Positions 1-6,683 of a stretch of 6,856 nt of DNA are shown here, one piece after another (position 1 is the first letter of the stretch; every line of letters begins with the position of its first letter). This stretch comes from JBLIKP01 sp047635375 (GTDB lineage Bacteria; Bacteroidota; Bacteroidia; Sphingobacteriales; Sphingobacteriaceae): the NCBI GenBank assembly GCA_047635375.1, contig JBLIKP010000110.1, forward strand, positions 1 to 6,856, given 5' to 3'. The notes under the pieces were generated by a model. That model had not been told where the DNA came from and did no database searches. It saw only the letters and a list, made by a program, of their open reading frames with translations. The position numbers were made by a program, and so were the translations under genes.

Positions 1-125
1 TTTACTTGCATTTTGCCGAGTGACGACACAAAATCACTAGAAGGTAATTTTGTTAGGAGTGAGCGCAATAGCAAGTTTACTTGCATTTTGCCGAGTGACG
101 ACACAAAATCACTACAGGTAATTTT
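1..125. repeat. Two direct copies of a ~50-nt intergenic element, period 75
   Basis: Positions 1-51 and 76-125 are nearly identical. The first 39 bases of each copy match exactly; the copies then differ by GA versus C before the shared AGGTAATTTT. The 24 bases between them are unique here. Each copy holds a short inverted repeat, AGTGA/TCACT, around a 10-nt loop. The second copy begins inside a perfect hairpin GCAAG-TTTA-CTTGC at 71-84, and the first copy starts at the window edge, so further copies may lie upstream. Because 75 is a multiple of three, an open frame at 13-195 runs through both copies and repeats itself; it looks non-coding. The arrangement resembles the dispersed intergenic repeats common in Bacteroidetes. 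Confidence 0.85.
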
Positions 126-344
126 TCATTTAAATTATATATTATGGCATAATATCACGACTTACCTTTTTCAACCAATCCTTTTTAGTACTTAATCGCT
201 ATCAAACCCACTACTAGCTACTATGTTACTGGCTAATATCTAATTATTATCCCTCCTTTCTATTGATTTTATTAGATTAGCCTGACATAAAGGATATAAT
301 GGTAATTAATTACCATTGCACATATGTTACTTGCAATAGGGTGA
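126..344. other. Gene-free AT-rich spacer
   Basis: No reading frame with a believable start or protein pattern was found on either strand. The only clear structure is the palindrome at 298-317. The stretch lies between the repeat pair and the small membrane-protein remnant beginning at 345, so it may hold that gene's former promoter. A TATAAT-like hexamer at 295-300 overlaps the palindrome, but no well-spaced -35 or typical Bacteroidetes -33 element accompanies it. Confidence 0.5.
298..317. promoter_or_regulatory. Perfect 20-bp palindrome, candidate operator
   Basis: The sequence AATGGTAATTAATTACCATT equals its own reverse complement over 20 bases with no spacer. It sits 27 nt before the ATG of the small membrane-protein remnant at 345 and overlaps a TATAAT-like hexamer at 295-300. 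A perfect palindrome of this length just upstream of a start is what a homodimeric repressor site would look like. That role is inference: no regulator is encoded in the window, and the site is AT-rich, which makes chance palindromes more likely. Confidence 0.4.
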
Positions 345-662
345 ATGGATATAATTTTTCAATCAGGTGAGTTTTACGGGCAGGATGGTTCATATTGGAC
401 AAATAGTATTGCCATTATTGGGGCAATACTTGGAGCCTTGGTTAGTGGACTAATTGCAATCTGGATTTTCAAGAGAGGTTTTAAAAGAATAAGGCAGAAA
501 AGAACTCCAATCTAGAATCGAAAAGAGTAATGAATTAGAGAGTCACCTTTTTTATCTTATACGTTTTATGAATTCTACAATACTCCAACAAGTAACTGAA
601 ATCAGTTGGACATCTCAGGCATTGAAAGATTTTGGGAATAGAAACCTAAGCGTTAACTTCAT
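345..662 (+). pseudogene. Remnant of small membrane-anchored helical protein, frameshifted and 3'-truncated
   Basis: An ATG at 345 opens a 56-codon frame ending at TAG 513-515. After a short polar N-terminus (MDIIFQSGEFYGQDGSYW) comes one clear membrane span, about residues 22-41 (IAIIGAILGALVSGLIAIWI), then a basic stretch (KRGFKRIRQK). From 502 another frame continues in the same character without the stop: ELQSRIEKSNELESHLFYLI, then polar helical sequence to about NLSVNF near 660. Removing one A from the AAAA run at 498-501 joins the parts as ...RQKELQSRIEK.... The intact protein would be an N-out, single-span protein with a charged, possibly coiled-coil, cytoplasmic tail. The second frame formally runs on to 738, but beyond about 660 it is only the antisense of the neighbouring gene, so the true 3' end is missing. 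I do not recognise a family. A base-calling error in the A run could explain the frameshift but not the truncation. Confidence 0.55.
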
Positions 663-2357
663 TTATGTAGAGGTGAAGGTGTTGGAGGTTGCTCCTTCAA
701 TTGCAGCAAATCCATTGTCGCAATCTAGCCATAGGTAATTTGTGGCGTTTGCATCGCTGATTAATGTCCTTCCGCTTTTGGTGATTTTTGTATTTACCTT
801 TTTTACAAAAATTTGCTTGGCTGCCAATCTGTCCAAATCCCCAGAAATGGATAGTAACTCACTTACAAAAGTCAATGGATTTTGGATATTGCTTACTACT
901 GAATCGTTGGGGAAGGTGTATTGGTCTCCCTTACAAATAGTGTCGTGGATGATGGTGTAGTTTCCTTGATAATCTGTAAATCCTAGTAGTTTGATACTTT
1001 TGGTTTTTCCGTCGTATGCTTTCGCCGAAAAGTGGTAAGGGTTAGAGCTTAAGACTTCCTTGTTTTCCTTGGAGGTGATTTTAAAAATCGGGTAGCTTTT
1101 GGAATAAGGACTTGTCCTAACTTTCAATCCACCACCATCTGCCGAAAGGCTTAAGGAAACGGTTGAATCGCTTTAATTACTATATAATCTAACGAGTCGA
1201 CTTCCAATTTTTGAGGAATGTAGGCTGTGTCTAGGCTGTTTTTCACTAAATTTTCTTGCAGAATGAGATTTTGCGCCGCCAAAGTGGTGCTTCCTAGGAC
1301 GTAGAAATATCTAAAACTCATCGATTTCCCAAAATCCAATTGTCCGGAGCGAGGCTGCTTGGTCATTTCTAACACATGATAATCGCGCTCATTTCCCGGC
1401 GCCGATAAATTCCCAGCATCACCATATCTGAACACATTAGACCGGGTATTTGTGGTCATTGGGTGGGCCATTGCAAGGGCAAGCTAATCCGTTTATATCA
1501 TGAGACCAGGCTATATAGTCTCCAGTGGTTGATATTTGGGTGACGGGTGCTTGTCCGTATTGCCCAGGCGATAAATTAAGGGTATTTGTTGGCGTGGAAA
1601 TGAAGAAATGATCCAAACTAGAATTCCGTAAATCTCCCCAAGGCAAATTCAAAAAGGTGATGTCGTCTTGCCCGAAATTGTAGATCATATTGTCTACCTG
1701 AATTATCCCATTTCCTTTGTTGGTGTATGTGGTATAATATAAAATGCTAGAAGTGTGCCTGATGTTTTCAAGGTCCTCAGTATGTGCTTGCTGGCCCCAA
1801 TTAACAATGCTGTACGATTGCTTTCGCGGATTGTAGTATTCCGCTACGACGGGAGAGAAAAAGGGCTTTTTTTGCTCTGGGGTTTTTAAATAAACTCCTG
1901 CTTGATGTATAAAATAGGAAGAATCTGGCGGCTTGTTTAATGCACCATCTACTGCAACCATCTGCCAAACCTCATCCACCCAAGGAGCGTAATTGCTTCC
2001 TCCACCATAAGATGGGGTTGCGCCATTGGGGTTCCTTTACTGCGGCGGCACCTACTCACCAAAGGCTCCAATGAAGGAATAGATTTGGCCGCCTTTACCA
2101 ATCCTAAGCTGATAATTGGCATTTGGATTTGTTGGGTTAGAATAATTAAGCTCCGCATGGAAAACCTCCGTTTCAGAAAAGCTATCCAAGGCCCAATACG
2201 AGTTTGTAGGGGTGTAGGTCTTATTAAAACTGAATCCCGTTGAATCTAACGATTGAACTGAACTCTCAAAGTATTGCGAGGAGAGAAGGCTGTCGATGTT
2301 TTGGGCGTTGGTAGGGATACTGAATAGGAGTCAAAGGATAATATAAGGAATTTTCAT
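663..2357 (-). pseudogene. Decayed T9SS-type secreted surface protein, truncated at C-terminus
   Basis: The start is ATG at 2357, followed by a signal peptide (MKIPYIIL-stop-LLFSIPTNAQ). The mature part begins NIDSLLSSQYF and includes GKGGQIYSFIGAFGE and, later, PWVDEVWQMVAVDG. Five lesions break it. In-frame stops are TGA at 2331-2333 (codon 9), TAG at 2052-2054 (codon 102) and TAA at 2037-2039 (codon 107). A frameshift near 1458-1467 (one extra base) moves the reading from ...ACPCNGPP to MTTNTRSNVFRYGDAGN. A second, near 1160-1172, moves it from ...IVIKAI to TVSLSLSADGGGLKVRTS. The last part ends with TNYLWLDCDNGFAAIEGATS, which matches the Ig-like repeat found in many T9SS-sorted Bacteroidetes proteins. 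That domain stops abruptly after NTFTST at TAA 663-665, and the C-terminal sorting domain is absent. The parts rejoin into about 564 codons of coherent sequence. The original was probably an exported, surface-displayed or adhesin-like protein, exact role unknown. Decay is the likeliest reading; clustered sequencing errors are an alternative for the internal lesions. Confidence 0.8.
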
Positions 2358-2464
2358 TTTTGTACATATAAATTTAAAACCCATTTTAACCTGAATTATG
2401 TCTTTTATAAGTTTATTTTGAATGATGATCACGTCTTAAAACGGCCTTATTTTCAAAGGTTTAA
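2358..2464 (-). promoter_or_regulatory. Intergenic spacer likely holding the promoter of the broken surface-protein gene
   Basis: This 107-nt AT-rich gap separates the end of the upstream envelope-protein gene from the ATG at 2357. It has no open frame and no strong hairpin with a T tract, so no terminator could be called. No clear TTG/TAnnTTTG promoter pair was found either; the promoter role rests on position alone. Confidence 0.2.
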
Positions 2465-3544
2465 CTATAATTTAATTAATATTCCGTTAATATATAATTT
2501 GTCTAAATCATTATGTACTATAAATGGGTTGTTTAAGTATTTATTTATTGGCCGCTTTACATAAGTGAAGAATCCGATTTTCCCAAAATCAATAATCGAC
2601 CCAATTTGAAAATAATTGATTTTATAATTTATAAAATTCGTAACATGGCTATATTTAAATTGAAGTTTAATCAATTGAATTTGCTTTGGTTTAGGTTGGA
2701 AATTTAAGTTCAAAATTCCATAGGGTCCAAGGCCTGAGAAATGTATATTACTAGCTAATTTTAACTTCATATTTGCAGTAAAATTGAGGCTGGATTTCCC
2801 AAATTGGAGAATTTTTTTATTAATCCCGAAATTAAACTCAGTGAAAGAAATGAGATTCCTTTCATCCTTCGATTTTAAATAAATCCAATATCGATTTTTA
2901 AAGTATTTATTAAGAAAATATTTATGAATTGCTAATTTTTGACCAGTTGCCCCAAATGTTATTTTATTTCCTTGAATGTAATTTAAACCAAGGCCGATGG
3001 AATAATAAAATGAATTTTTTTGGTCAAAATAATTCACCTTTAATTTATTATTTTCAGTGAAAAATATATCCCGTGGTTCAGGGGTGTCCTCATTTAATTT
3101 TGAGAATTCAGTACTGGAAATCTCGAAAATTAGAAATTTATTTTCCTTTAAAGGAATTTTAACATTTAGGTTTAAAGAATGTGTTTCACCTAGATCGTCT
3201 CCTAATTTAAGGTAATTTGAAATATCTCCAAAGTTATCGTTTAAAACCCCTATTCTTATTTCGTTTTTCTGTTTAGGAAATTTAATTAAACGGGCTGATG
3301 AGTCGGATTTATGATTAAATTTTTTATTCCTGTAATCAAATTCATTATTAGATAAATTAATTTTAGATAATGTGAGATTCTCAACTACGCGAATTGATTC
3401 TTTCTCTTTCTTAGGATGTTGATTAATAGGGGATTTGTCAATGCTTTGGGCATTACTTTGAAAAAAAATAAATAGTATTGTGGCTAAGTTTATCATAATA
3501 AAGATCACAATTTGCGATTTAAAGAGGGGGAACCGATTCAACAA
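2465..3544 (-). CDS. Exported, probable outer-membrane beta-barrel protein, family not recognised
   Basis: The 359-residue product starts with a basic then hydrophobic leader, residues 4-29, ending QSNAQ at about 33, a typical Bacteroidetes signal-peptide end. A Lys/Glu/Asn-rich linker follows (about 36-95). From about 96 to the end, alternating polar and hydrophobic segments with aromatic and Gly-rich turns (IRIGVLNDNFG, FYYSIGLGLNYI, GLGPYGILNLNF, YFQIGSIIDFGKIGFFTYVK) suggest a membrane barrel. No catalytic motif was seen; it might be an LpxR-like or other barrel enzyme, but nothing supports that directly. The start is uncertain. TTG at 3544 gives a leader with Arg and Lys and an 18-nt gap to the previous gene. 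ATG at 3496 gives a shorter leader (MINLATILFIFFQSNAQ) with no positive charge. The upstream gene's TAA stop is in this same frame, so the frame cannot start further out. Co-transcription with the gene at 3563-4408 is likely. Confidence 0.7.
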   Translation of the reverse strand: MLNRFPLFKSQIVIFIMINLATILFIFFQSNAQSIDKSPINQHPKKEKESIRVVENLTLSKINLSNNEFDYRNKKFNHKSDSSARLIKFPKQKNEIRIGVLNDNFGDISNYLKLGDDLGETHSLNLNVKIPLKENKFLIFEISSTEFSKLNEDTPEPRDIFFTENNKLKVNYFDQKNSFYYSIGLGLNYIQGNKITFGATGQKLAIHKYFLNKYFKNRYWIYLKSKDERNLISFTEFNFGINKKILQFGKSSLNFTANMKLKLASNIHFSGLGPYGILNLNFQPKPKQIQLIKLQFKYSHVTNFINYKINYFQIGSIIDFGKIGFFTYVKRPINKYLNNPFIVHNDLDKLYINGILIKL

Positions 3545-3562
3545 AATTACGTTTTGATGTTG

Positions 3563-4408
3563 TTAATCCAACCAATCCTTTATGATGGCTTTATTTGATT
3601 TGCGGTTAATATCAAAAGCAAGCTTAATCCCCACGATTTGCTGTAATCGAAGAACTTTCACCTTACTATTATTTCCGTTAATCTCCTTATGACTAAACAG
3701 ATAAGCCCCCAAAACGGGTAGGACGTGAAGATTATTTATTTTAAAGTCTAATCCGAAAGTTGGACTGAAATGCCAGCCGAAACGTAGCTTCCGTTCTACT
3801 TCATCCTTAGTTGGTTTGGGACCTCCGTAATAATCTGAAAATAATGCAGGGCCTGTTTGAATTTGGAAATAAAGGGAAGCAAACCCAAGGAGGTAGTTAC
3901 TATTAAATTTTAATGTGGGTGAAATTGCAAATGCCATGGCATTATCCCAATCCTCATCAGGATAAGCCTCACCACTTGAAAAGTTGGTATACTTAAATGG
4001 ATTCATTGCCTTCCCAATACTTATCCCTAATCCGTACGATAAATTACTATTGATTCTTTCAAAATCCGTTATTTCTAGTCTAACGCTTTCGCCGGAAACC
4101 ATGGCATTAATTTCAATATTATGGCTAAACTTGTTTATTGCAGTAAAACTTGGAATCATTCTTCCTACAATACTATCGGTCTTATGAAATGCGCTTATAA
4201 GCCCGTTATTATTGTCCCCATAACGCACAGTTACAACGTCTTTTGATAAAAAAGTTATTTGATTTTCTTTGTTTTGAACTACAACCTTGTTTTCGTTGAT
4301 GGAGATGATTTTTCCATTGAATTGCTCCCCAGATTTTAGAAAAACAATATCTTGGGAATGAGATAGGATAGGTAGTAATACAATTAATAGTAAAATTAAT
4401 TTTCTCAT
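3563..4408 (-). CDS. Exported, probable outer-membrane protein
   Basis: The 281-residue product has a clear signal peptide: MRK, a run of Leu/Ile/Val, then PILSHSQ, with cleavage likely near residue 18-19. The mature N-terminus (about 20-64) reads DIVFLKSGEQFNGKI and continues with alternating Val/Ile strands. This is the small beta-rich segment that opens many Bacteroidetes exported proteins, in which a 'K-G-x-x-x-x-G-K-I' pattern is common. From about 95 onward there are beta-barrel-like strands (SYGLGISIGKA, YLLGFASLYFQIQTGPALF, HFSPTFGLDFKI, VLPVLGAYLF), which suggests an outer-membrane location. No enzymatic motif is visible and the function is unknown. The ATG at 4408 directly precedes the basic n-region of the leader and is a firm start choice. 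The next gene follows after 18 nt on the same strand. The 85-nt gap to the upstream permease contains AT-rich inverted repeats and could hold a separate promoter. Confidence 0.75.
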   Translation of the reverse strand: MRKLILLLIVLLPILSHSQDIVFLKSGEQFNGKIISINENKVVVQNKENQITFLSKDVVTVRYGDNNNGLISAFHKTDSIVGRMIPSFTAINKFSHNIEINAMVSGESVRLEITDFERINSNLSYGLGISIGKAMNPFKYTNFSSGEAYPDEDWDNAMAFAISPTLKFNSNYLLGFASLYFQIQTGPALFSDYYGGPKPTKDEVERKLRFGWHFSPTFGLDFKINNLHVLPVLGAYLFSHKEINGNNSKVKVLRLQQIVGIKLAFDINRKSNKAIIKDWLD

Positions 4409-4443
4409 GATTTGGTTGGGGTTTCGATCGGTAAAAATAACAG

Positions 4444-4458
4444 ATTATTTTAAATAAT
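4444..4458. repeat. Perfect AT inverted repeat upstream of exported-protein gene
   Basis: ATTATTT-T-AAATAAT is a perfect 7-bp inverted repeat with a one-base centre. It lies 36-50 nt before the ATG at 4408, where a promoter or operator would be expected. All bases are A or T, so in this background it may be chance. Confidence 0.25.
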
Positions 4459-4480
4459 TTAATCCCTCCATTCAGGTATA

Positions 4481-4497
4481 TTAAGTTTAAAACTTAA
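4481..4497. repeat. Perfect inverted repeat overlapping the permease stop codon
   Basis: TTAAGTTT-A-AAACTTAA is a perfect 8-bp inverted repeat with a one-base centre. It overlaps the TAA stop of the permease at 4494-4496. It could be a weak RNA fold at the end of the transporter transcript or a protein-binding site for the downstream gene. The stem is mostly A-T and no T tract follows on the minus strand, so a classic terminator is not supported. Confidence 0.3.
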
Positions 4498-5300
4498 GTC
4501 CCAATATCCCTTAAAATAAACTTCTTACCAGCAACCACAACGGTTAAAACAATGATAATGAAGAAAATAGCAGCGATAATCAAATTTATTGTTTCTTCAG
4601 GATTACTCGCTGATAGCTCAAGATAATTAAAAGGACTTATGTACCCCAACCACTCGGTACTGGGAGTGAGTTTGGAAAGAGCGCTTAATAAATTAGTTCC
4701 GAAAGTCAGTCCGATAACCAAACCAATAAGGCTCCTTTTTGGATTGGTAAATTGACTGACTACTAGCCCAAATCCGGTAAATATCCCCATAAGCAACACG
4801 CCTTCTAAATGCAGCCGAAAAAACAAGGACCAAAGAACCGGTTTTTGTGAGAATAGAATTACACCAACGTAGGCCACAGCTACTTGAGTTAGAAAAATAA
4901 TCATACTAAGGCTTGCCAAGGCAAGGATTTTAGTGGTAAAAACAGATTTTCGTGAAATGGGCTTTGTCAATAGAAATTCACTTGTGCTTTCCCGTTCTTC
5001 CTTAGATATTATTTGCGTTGCAGTATAAGTAGTGAAAATGCTTATGAGAATAATGATATAGATCTTATAGTAAGTGCTGTAGAATCCCATGATGCTACTC
5101 CAAGTAGAGATGTCCATTCCCATGGCCTTTGTGATTTGCGGAGGTAGGGTAGACATGATCATATTTAGTCCTTCTCCCATGGAGGAAATTGTGGGGTAAA
5201 ATGCCGTGACCACAATAGTAAATAGTGAGGATATTCCCATCCATATTAGTAGGGTCTTTCTATTCCGTTTAAGCTCTTTGCTGAATAAGTTTATGTTCAT
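4494..5300 (-). CDS. ABC-2 type transporter permease
   Basis: The 268-residue product is an inner-membrane subunit expected to pair with the ATPase encoded just upstream (9-nt gap). A short basic N-terminus (FSKELKRNRK) precedes six hydrophobic spans at about 17-35, 77-98, 125-150, 165-184, 189-208 and 236-257. The loop after span 2 carries SKEERESTSEFLLTKPISR (99-117), the amphipathic E-x-x-x-x-x-E-x-LL-x-x-P-x-S/x-R motif common to ABC-2 permeases. The large extracytoplasmic loop between spans 1 and 2 is typical of the ABC2_membrane_3 type, such as the beta-exotoxin/NosY-like exporters. The substrate cannot be told from sequence; peptide, lipid or toxic-compound export, or a housekeeping role, are all possible. 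The ATG at 5300 gives the expected length and spacing. No frameshift or missing part is seen. Confidence 0.93.
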   Translation of the reverse strand: MNINLFSKELKRNRKTLLIWMGISSLFTIVVTAFYPTISSMGEGLNMIMSTLPPQITKAMGMDISTWSSIMGFYSTYYKIYIIILISIFTTYTATQIISKEERESTSEFLLTKPISRKSVFTTKILALASLSMIIFLTQVAVAYVGVILFSQKPVLWSLFFRLHLEGVLLMGIFTGFGLVVSQFTNPKRSLIGLVIGLTFGTNLLSALSKLTPSTEWLGYISPFNYLELSASNPEETINLIIAAIFFIIIVLTVVVAGKKFILRDIGT

Positions 5301-5309
5301 TTCCCTGGG

Positions 5310-6188
5310 TTATCGCTGGTAATAATTCATGAAAATAGATTCTAAATCAGGATTTTCTATCGTAATATCCTTCGGTGACTGCGTGGCCAACCATTCAAGC
5401 AATAAGTTTATTTCACCGATAAATCGGAACGTCAGCTTGTTTTCTTGCCAAACGGCGTCTTTTGCGCCCTCAGGCAGATGAATATCCTTGTTTGCTTGCT
5501 CAAATTGTAAACCGACTCGTTTCATTTTGTTGATCAAAAGCTTGCTCATTTCTTCCACGGTTACAATTTCGCCATCTTTTATTACGGCTGTTCGTGTGCA
5601 TAATCGTTGAATTTCAGAAAGCACATGTGAACTATACAAAATCGTTACTCCTTGTTTATTTTGCTCTTTAAGAATGTCAAAAAACCGATTCTGGATAAGG
5701 GGGTCAAGGCCCGATGTGGGCTCGTCTAGGATGAGTAGCTCAGGTTTGTGAAGCAAGCATTGAATAATGGCGCATTTCTTTTTATTACCGAATGATAAAT
5801 CGGTGATTTTTTTGTTGAGATTAAGGTCTAAGCGCTCGGCTAGAACATCGATTTGCGAAACATCAGCATTAGCATAAAATCTAGCTGAGTATTCAAGCAA
5901 TTCACGGGAGTCCATTTCATCGTAATAATTAACTTCAGAGGGGAGGTAGCCTATTTTTTCTCTAATCTGGGCACCATGAATTCTAATGTCTTTCCCCAAG
6001 ATTTCTGCTTGGCCCGAAGTGGGATTTAACAAGCCCAAAAGAGCACGAATAGTTGTCGATTTTCCAGCTCCATTCGGACCTATAAATCCGTAAAATTCAC
6101 CTTTTTCAATGGTTAAGGAAATGTCTTTTATCCCTAAAACGTTTCCATAAAATTTGGTAAGATTTTGAGTTTGAATAACTGCTGGCAT
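5310..6188 (-). CDS. ABC transporter ATP-binding protein
   Basis: This 292-residue cytoplasmic ATPase has all the core motifs in order: Walker A GPNGAGKST (37-45), a Q-loop region IGYLPSE (79-85) in which the usual Gln is replaced, signature LSFGN (131-135), Walker B LLILDEP with catalytic Glu156 (151-157), D-loop SGLD (159-162) and switch His188 in SSH. LSFGN instead of LSGGQ and the YLP-S/G-E form are usual for the COG1131 subfamily that works with six-span ABC-2 permeases (beta-exotoxin exporter-like), so neither is a sign of inactivity. The C-terminal extension from about 215, ending DLESIFMNYYQR, matches the accessory domain of this subfamily. The permease gene starts 9 nt downstream, so the two are almost certainly one operon. 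The gene is the first of the minus-strand run. Such pairs often have a TetR- or GntR-type regulator next to them; none lies in the 668 nt upstream. Substrate unknown. Confidence 0.97.
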   Translation of the reverse strand: MPAVIQTQNLTKFYGNVLGIKDISLTIEKGEFYGFIGPNGAGKSTTIRALLGLLNPTSGQAEILGKDIRIHGAQIREKIGYLPSEVNYYDEMDSRELLEYSARFYANADVSQIDVLAERLDLNLNKKITDLSFGNKKKCAIIQCLLHKPELLILDEPTSGLDPLIQNRFFDILKEQNKQGVTILYSSHVLSEIQRLCTRTAVIKDGEIVTVEEMSKLLINKMKRVGLQFEQANKDIHLPEGAKDAVWQENKLTFRFIGEINLLLEWLATQSPKDITIENPDLESIFMNYYQR

Positions 6189-6337
6189 AGTGGAATTTAG
6201 TCTGTTTCTATGGATGATTTAGGAATACTTTGTAGTAACCGAAAAAATGGGATAAATGTTTGAGTTAATTGCCTTCGGTATTTTGGTCTGCCGCCTATTT
6301 TGAAAATAGTGCATTAGTGCCAAAGTTCAGTCTGTTG

Positions 6338-6379
6338 TCTACTTTCTAATTACTACGATCTACTTGCTAATTAAGTCGT
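6338..6379. repeat. Tandem 21-nt repeat, two copies
   Basis: TCTACTTTCTAATTA at 6338-6352 recurs as TCTACTTGCTAATTA at 6359-6373, with one mismatch in 15 and a period of 21. A weaker third start, TCTATCTTTCG, follows from 6379. It lies upstream of the ABC transporter operon in the gene-free region. Confidence 0.6.
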
Positions 6380-6414
6380 CTATCTTTCGACAGGCTCTAG
6401 ATGACTCATTTTTT
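6378..6414. other. Imperfect hairpin followed by a T run
   Basis: GTC(T)ATCT at 6378-6385 can pair with AGATGAC at 6399-6405 around a 13-nt loop, leaving one bulged base. Six T residues follow at 6409-6414. This looks like a weak plus-strand intrinsic terminator, but no plus-strand gene precedes it, so it is more likely part of a repeat element. Confidence 0.2.
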
Positions 6415-6647
6415 AGTACAAAAGTGCCAAAAGGAAGGCGCGGGCTGTTGGCGCAAGCAACCCTTATGAAGAAAAATGGGATTGAAGTCGGCCCTTCGAA
6501 GCCCTCCGCTTAGCAGAGCCTCAGGAACCTTTCTTTTTTTAGATTTTGCTTACGGAATGTTGAACTAAAGTATTTTTAGTCGAGACCAACGGCCCAGTGC
6601 GGCCGGCTGACGGCATTATTTTAAAATTATTGTTTTTCCCAATATTA

Positions 6648-6676
6648 AATTACGAATGTCGAATTACGAATTACGA
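6648..6676. repeat. ATTACGA short repeats
   Basis: AATTACGAA occurs at 6648-6656 and 6662-6670, and AATTACGA at 6669-6676; the last two overlap with a 7-nt period. This heptamer repeat marks the boundary between AT-rich sequence and the GC-rich repeat block to its right. Confidence 0.6.
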
Positions 6677-6683
6677 TTTGCCC

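Larger units (their letters stand above)
6189..6683. other. Gene-free region with short repeats and GC-rich patches
   Basis: No reading frame with coding character was found on either strand. The part nearest 6188 should hold the promoter of the ABC transporter operon, but no convincing -33/-7 pair could be picked out. The region contains a 21-nt tandem repeat (6338-6379), an imperfect inverted repeat before a T run (6378-6414), GC-rich islands (about 6437-6530 and 6585-6615) in AT-rich surroundings, and an ATTACGA repeat (6648-6676). The mosaic looks like an accumulation of intergenic repeat elements, not a decayed gene. Confidence 0.6.

Noticed and set aside
1..125. Possible CRISPR array at the left edge
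   Set aside because: Only two copies are visible, the copies diverge by an indel at one end, the shared part runs to about 50 nt with only about 24 nt between copies, and no cas gene is present. A dispersed repeat fits better, though the array is cut by the edge.
13..195. 60-residue plus-strand frame through the left repeats
   Set aside because: Its sequence simply repeats the 25-codon unit of the DNA repeat and then becomes low-complexity; there is no protein pattern or start signal.
742..960. 72-residue plus-strand frame with hydrophobic content
   Set aside because: It is antisense to the T9SS protein remnant, whose minus-strand reading contains a recognisable domain.
1949..2158. 69-residue minus-strand frame
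   Set aside because: It lies in another frame over the surface-protein remnant; the frame from 2357 gives the coherent protein (GKGGQIYS, PWVDEVWQM).
2037..2333. Stop-codon reassignment or programmed readthrough in the surface-protein gene
   Set aside because: All three stop codons appear once each, two frameshifts accompany them, and the neighbouring genes use TAA and other stops normally. Decay or sequence error is simpler.
3984..4187. 67-residue plus-strand frame
   Set aside because: Antisense shadow of the intact exported-protein gene at 3563-4408.
5388..5798. Inactive ATPase because of the LSFGN signature and altered Q-loop
   Set aside because: Walker A, Walker B Glu156, the D-loop and His188 are all present, and this signature variant is usual in the COG1131 exporters with ABC-2 permeases.
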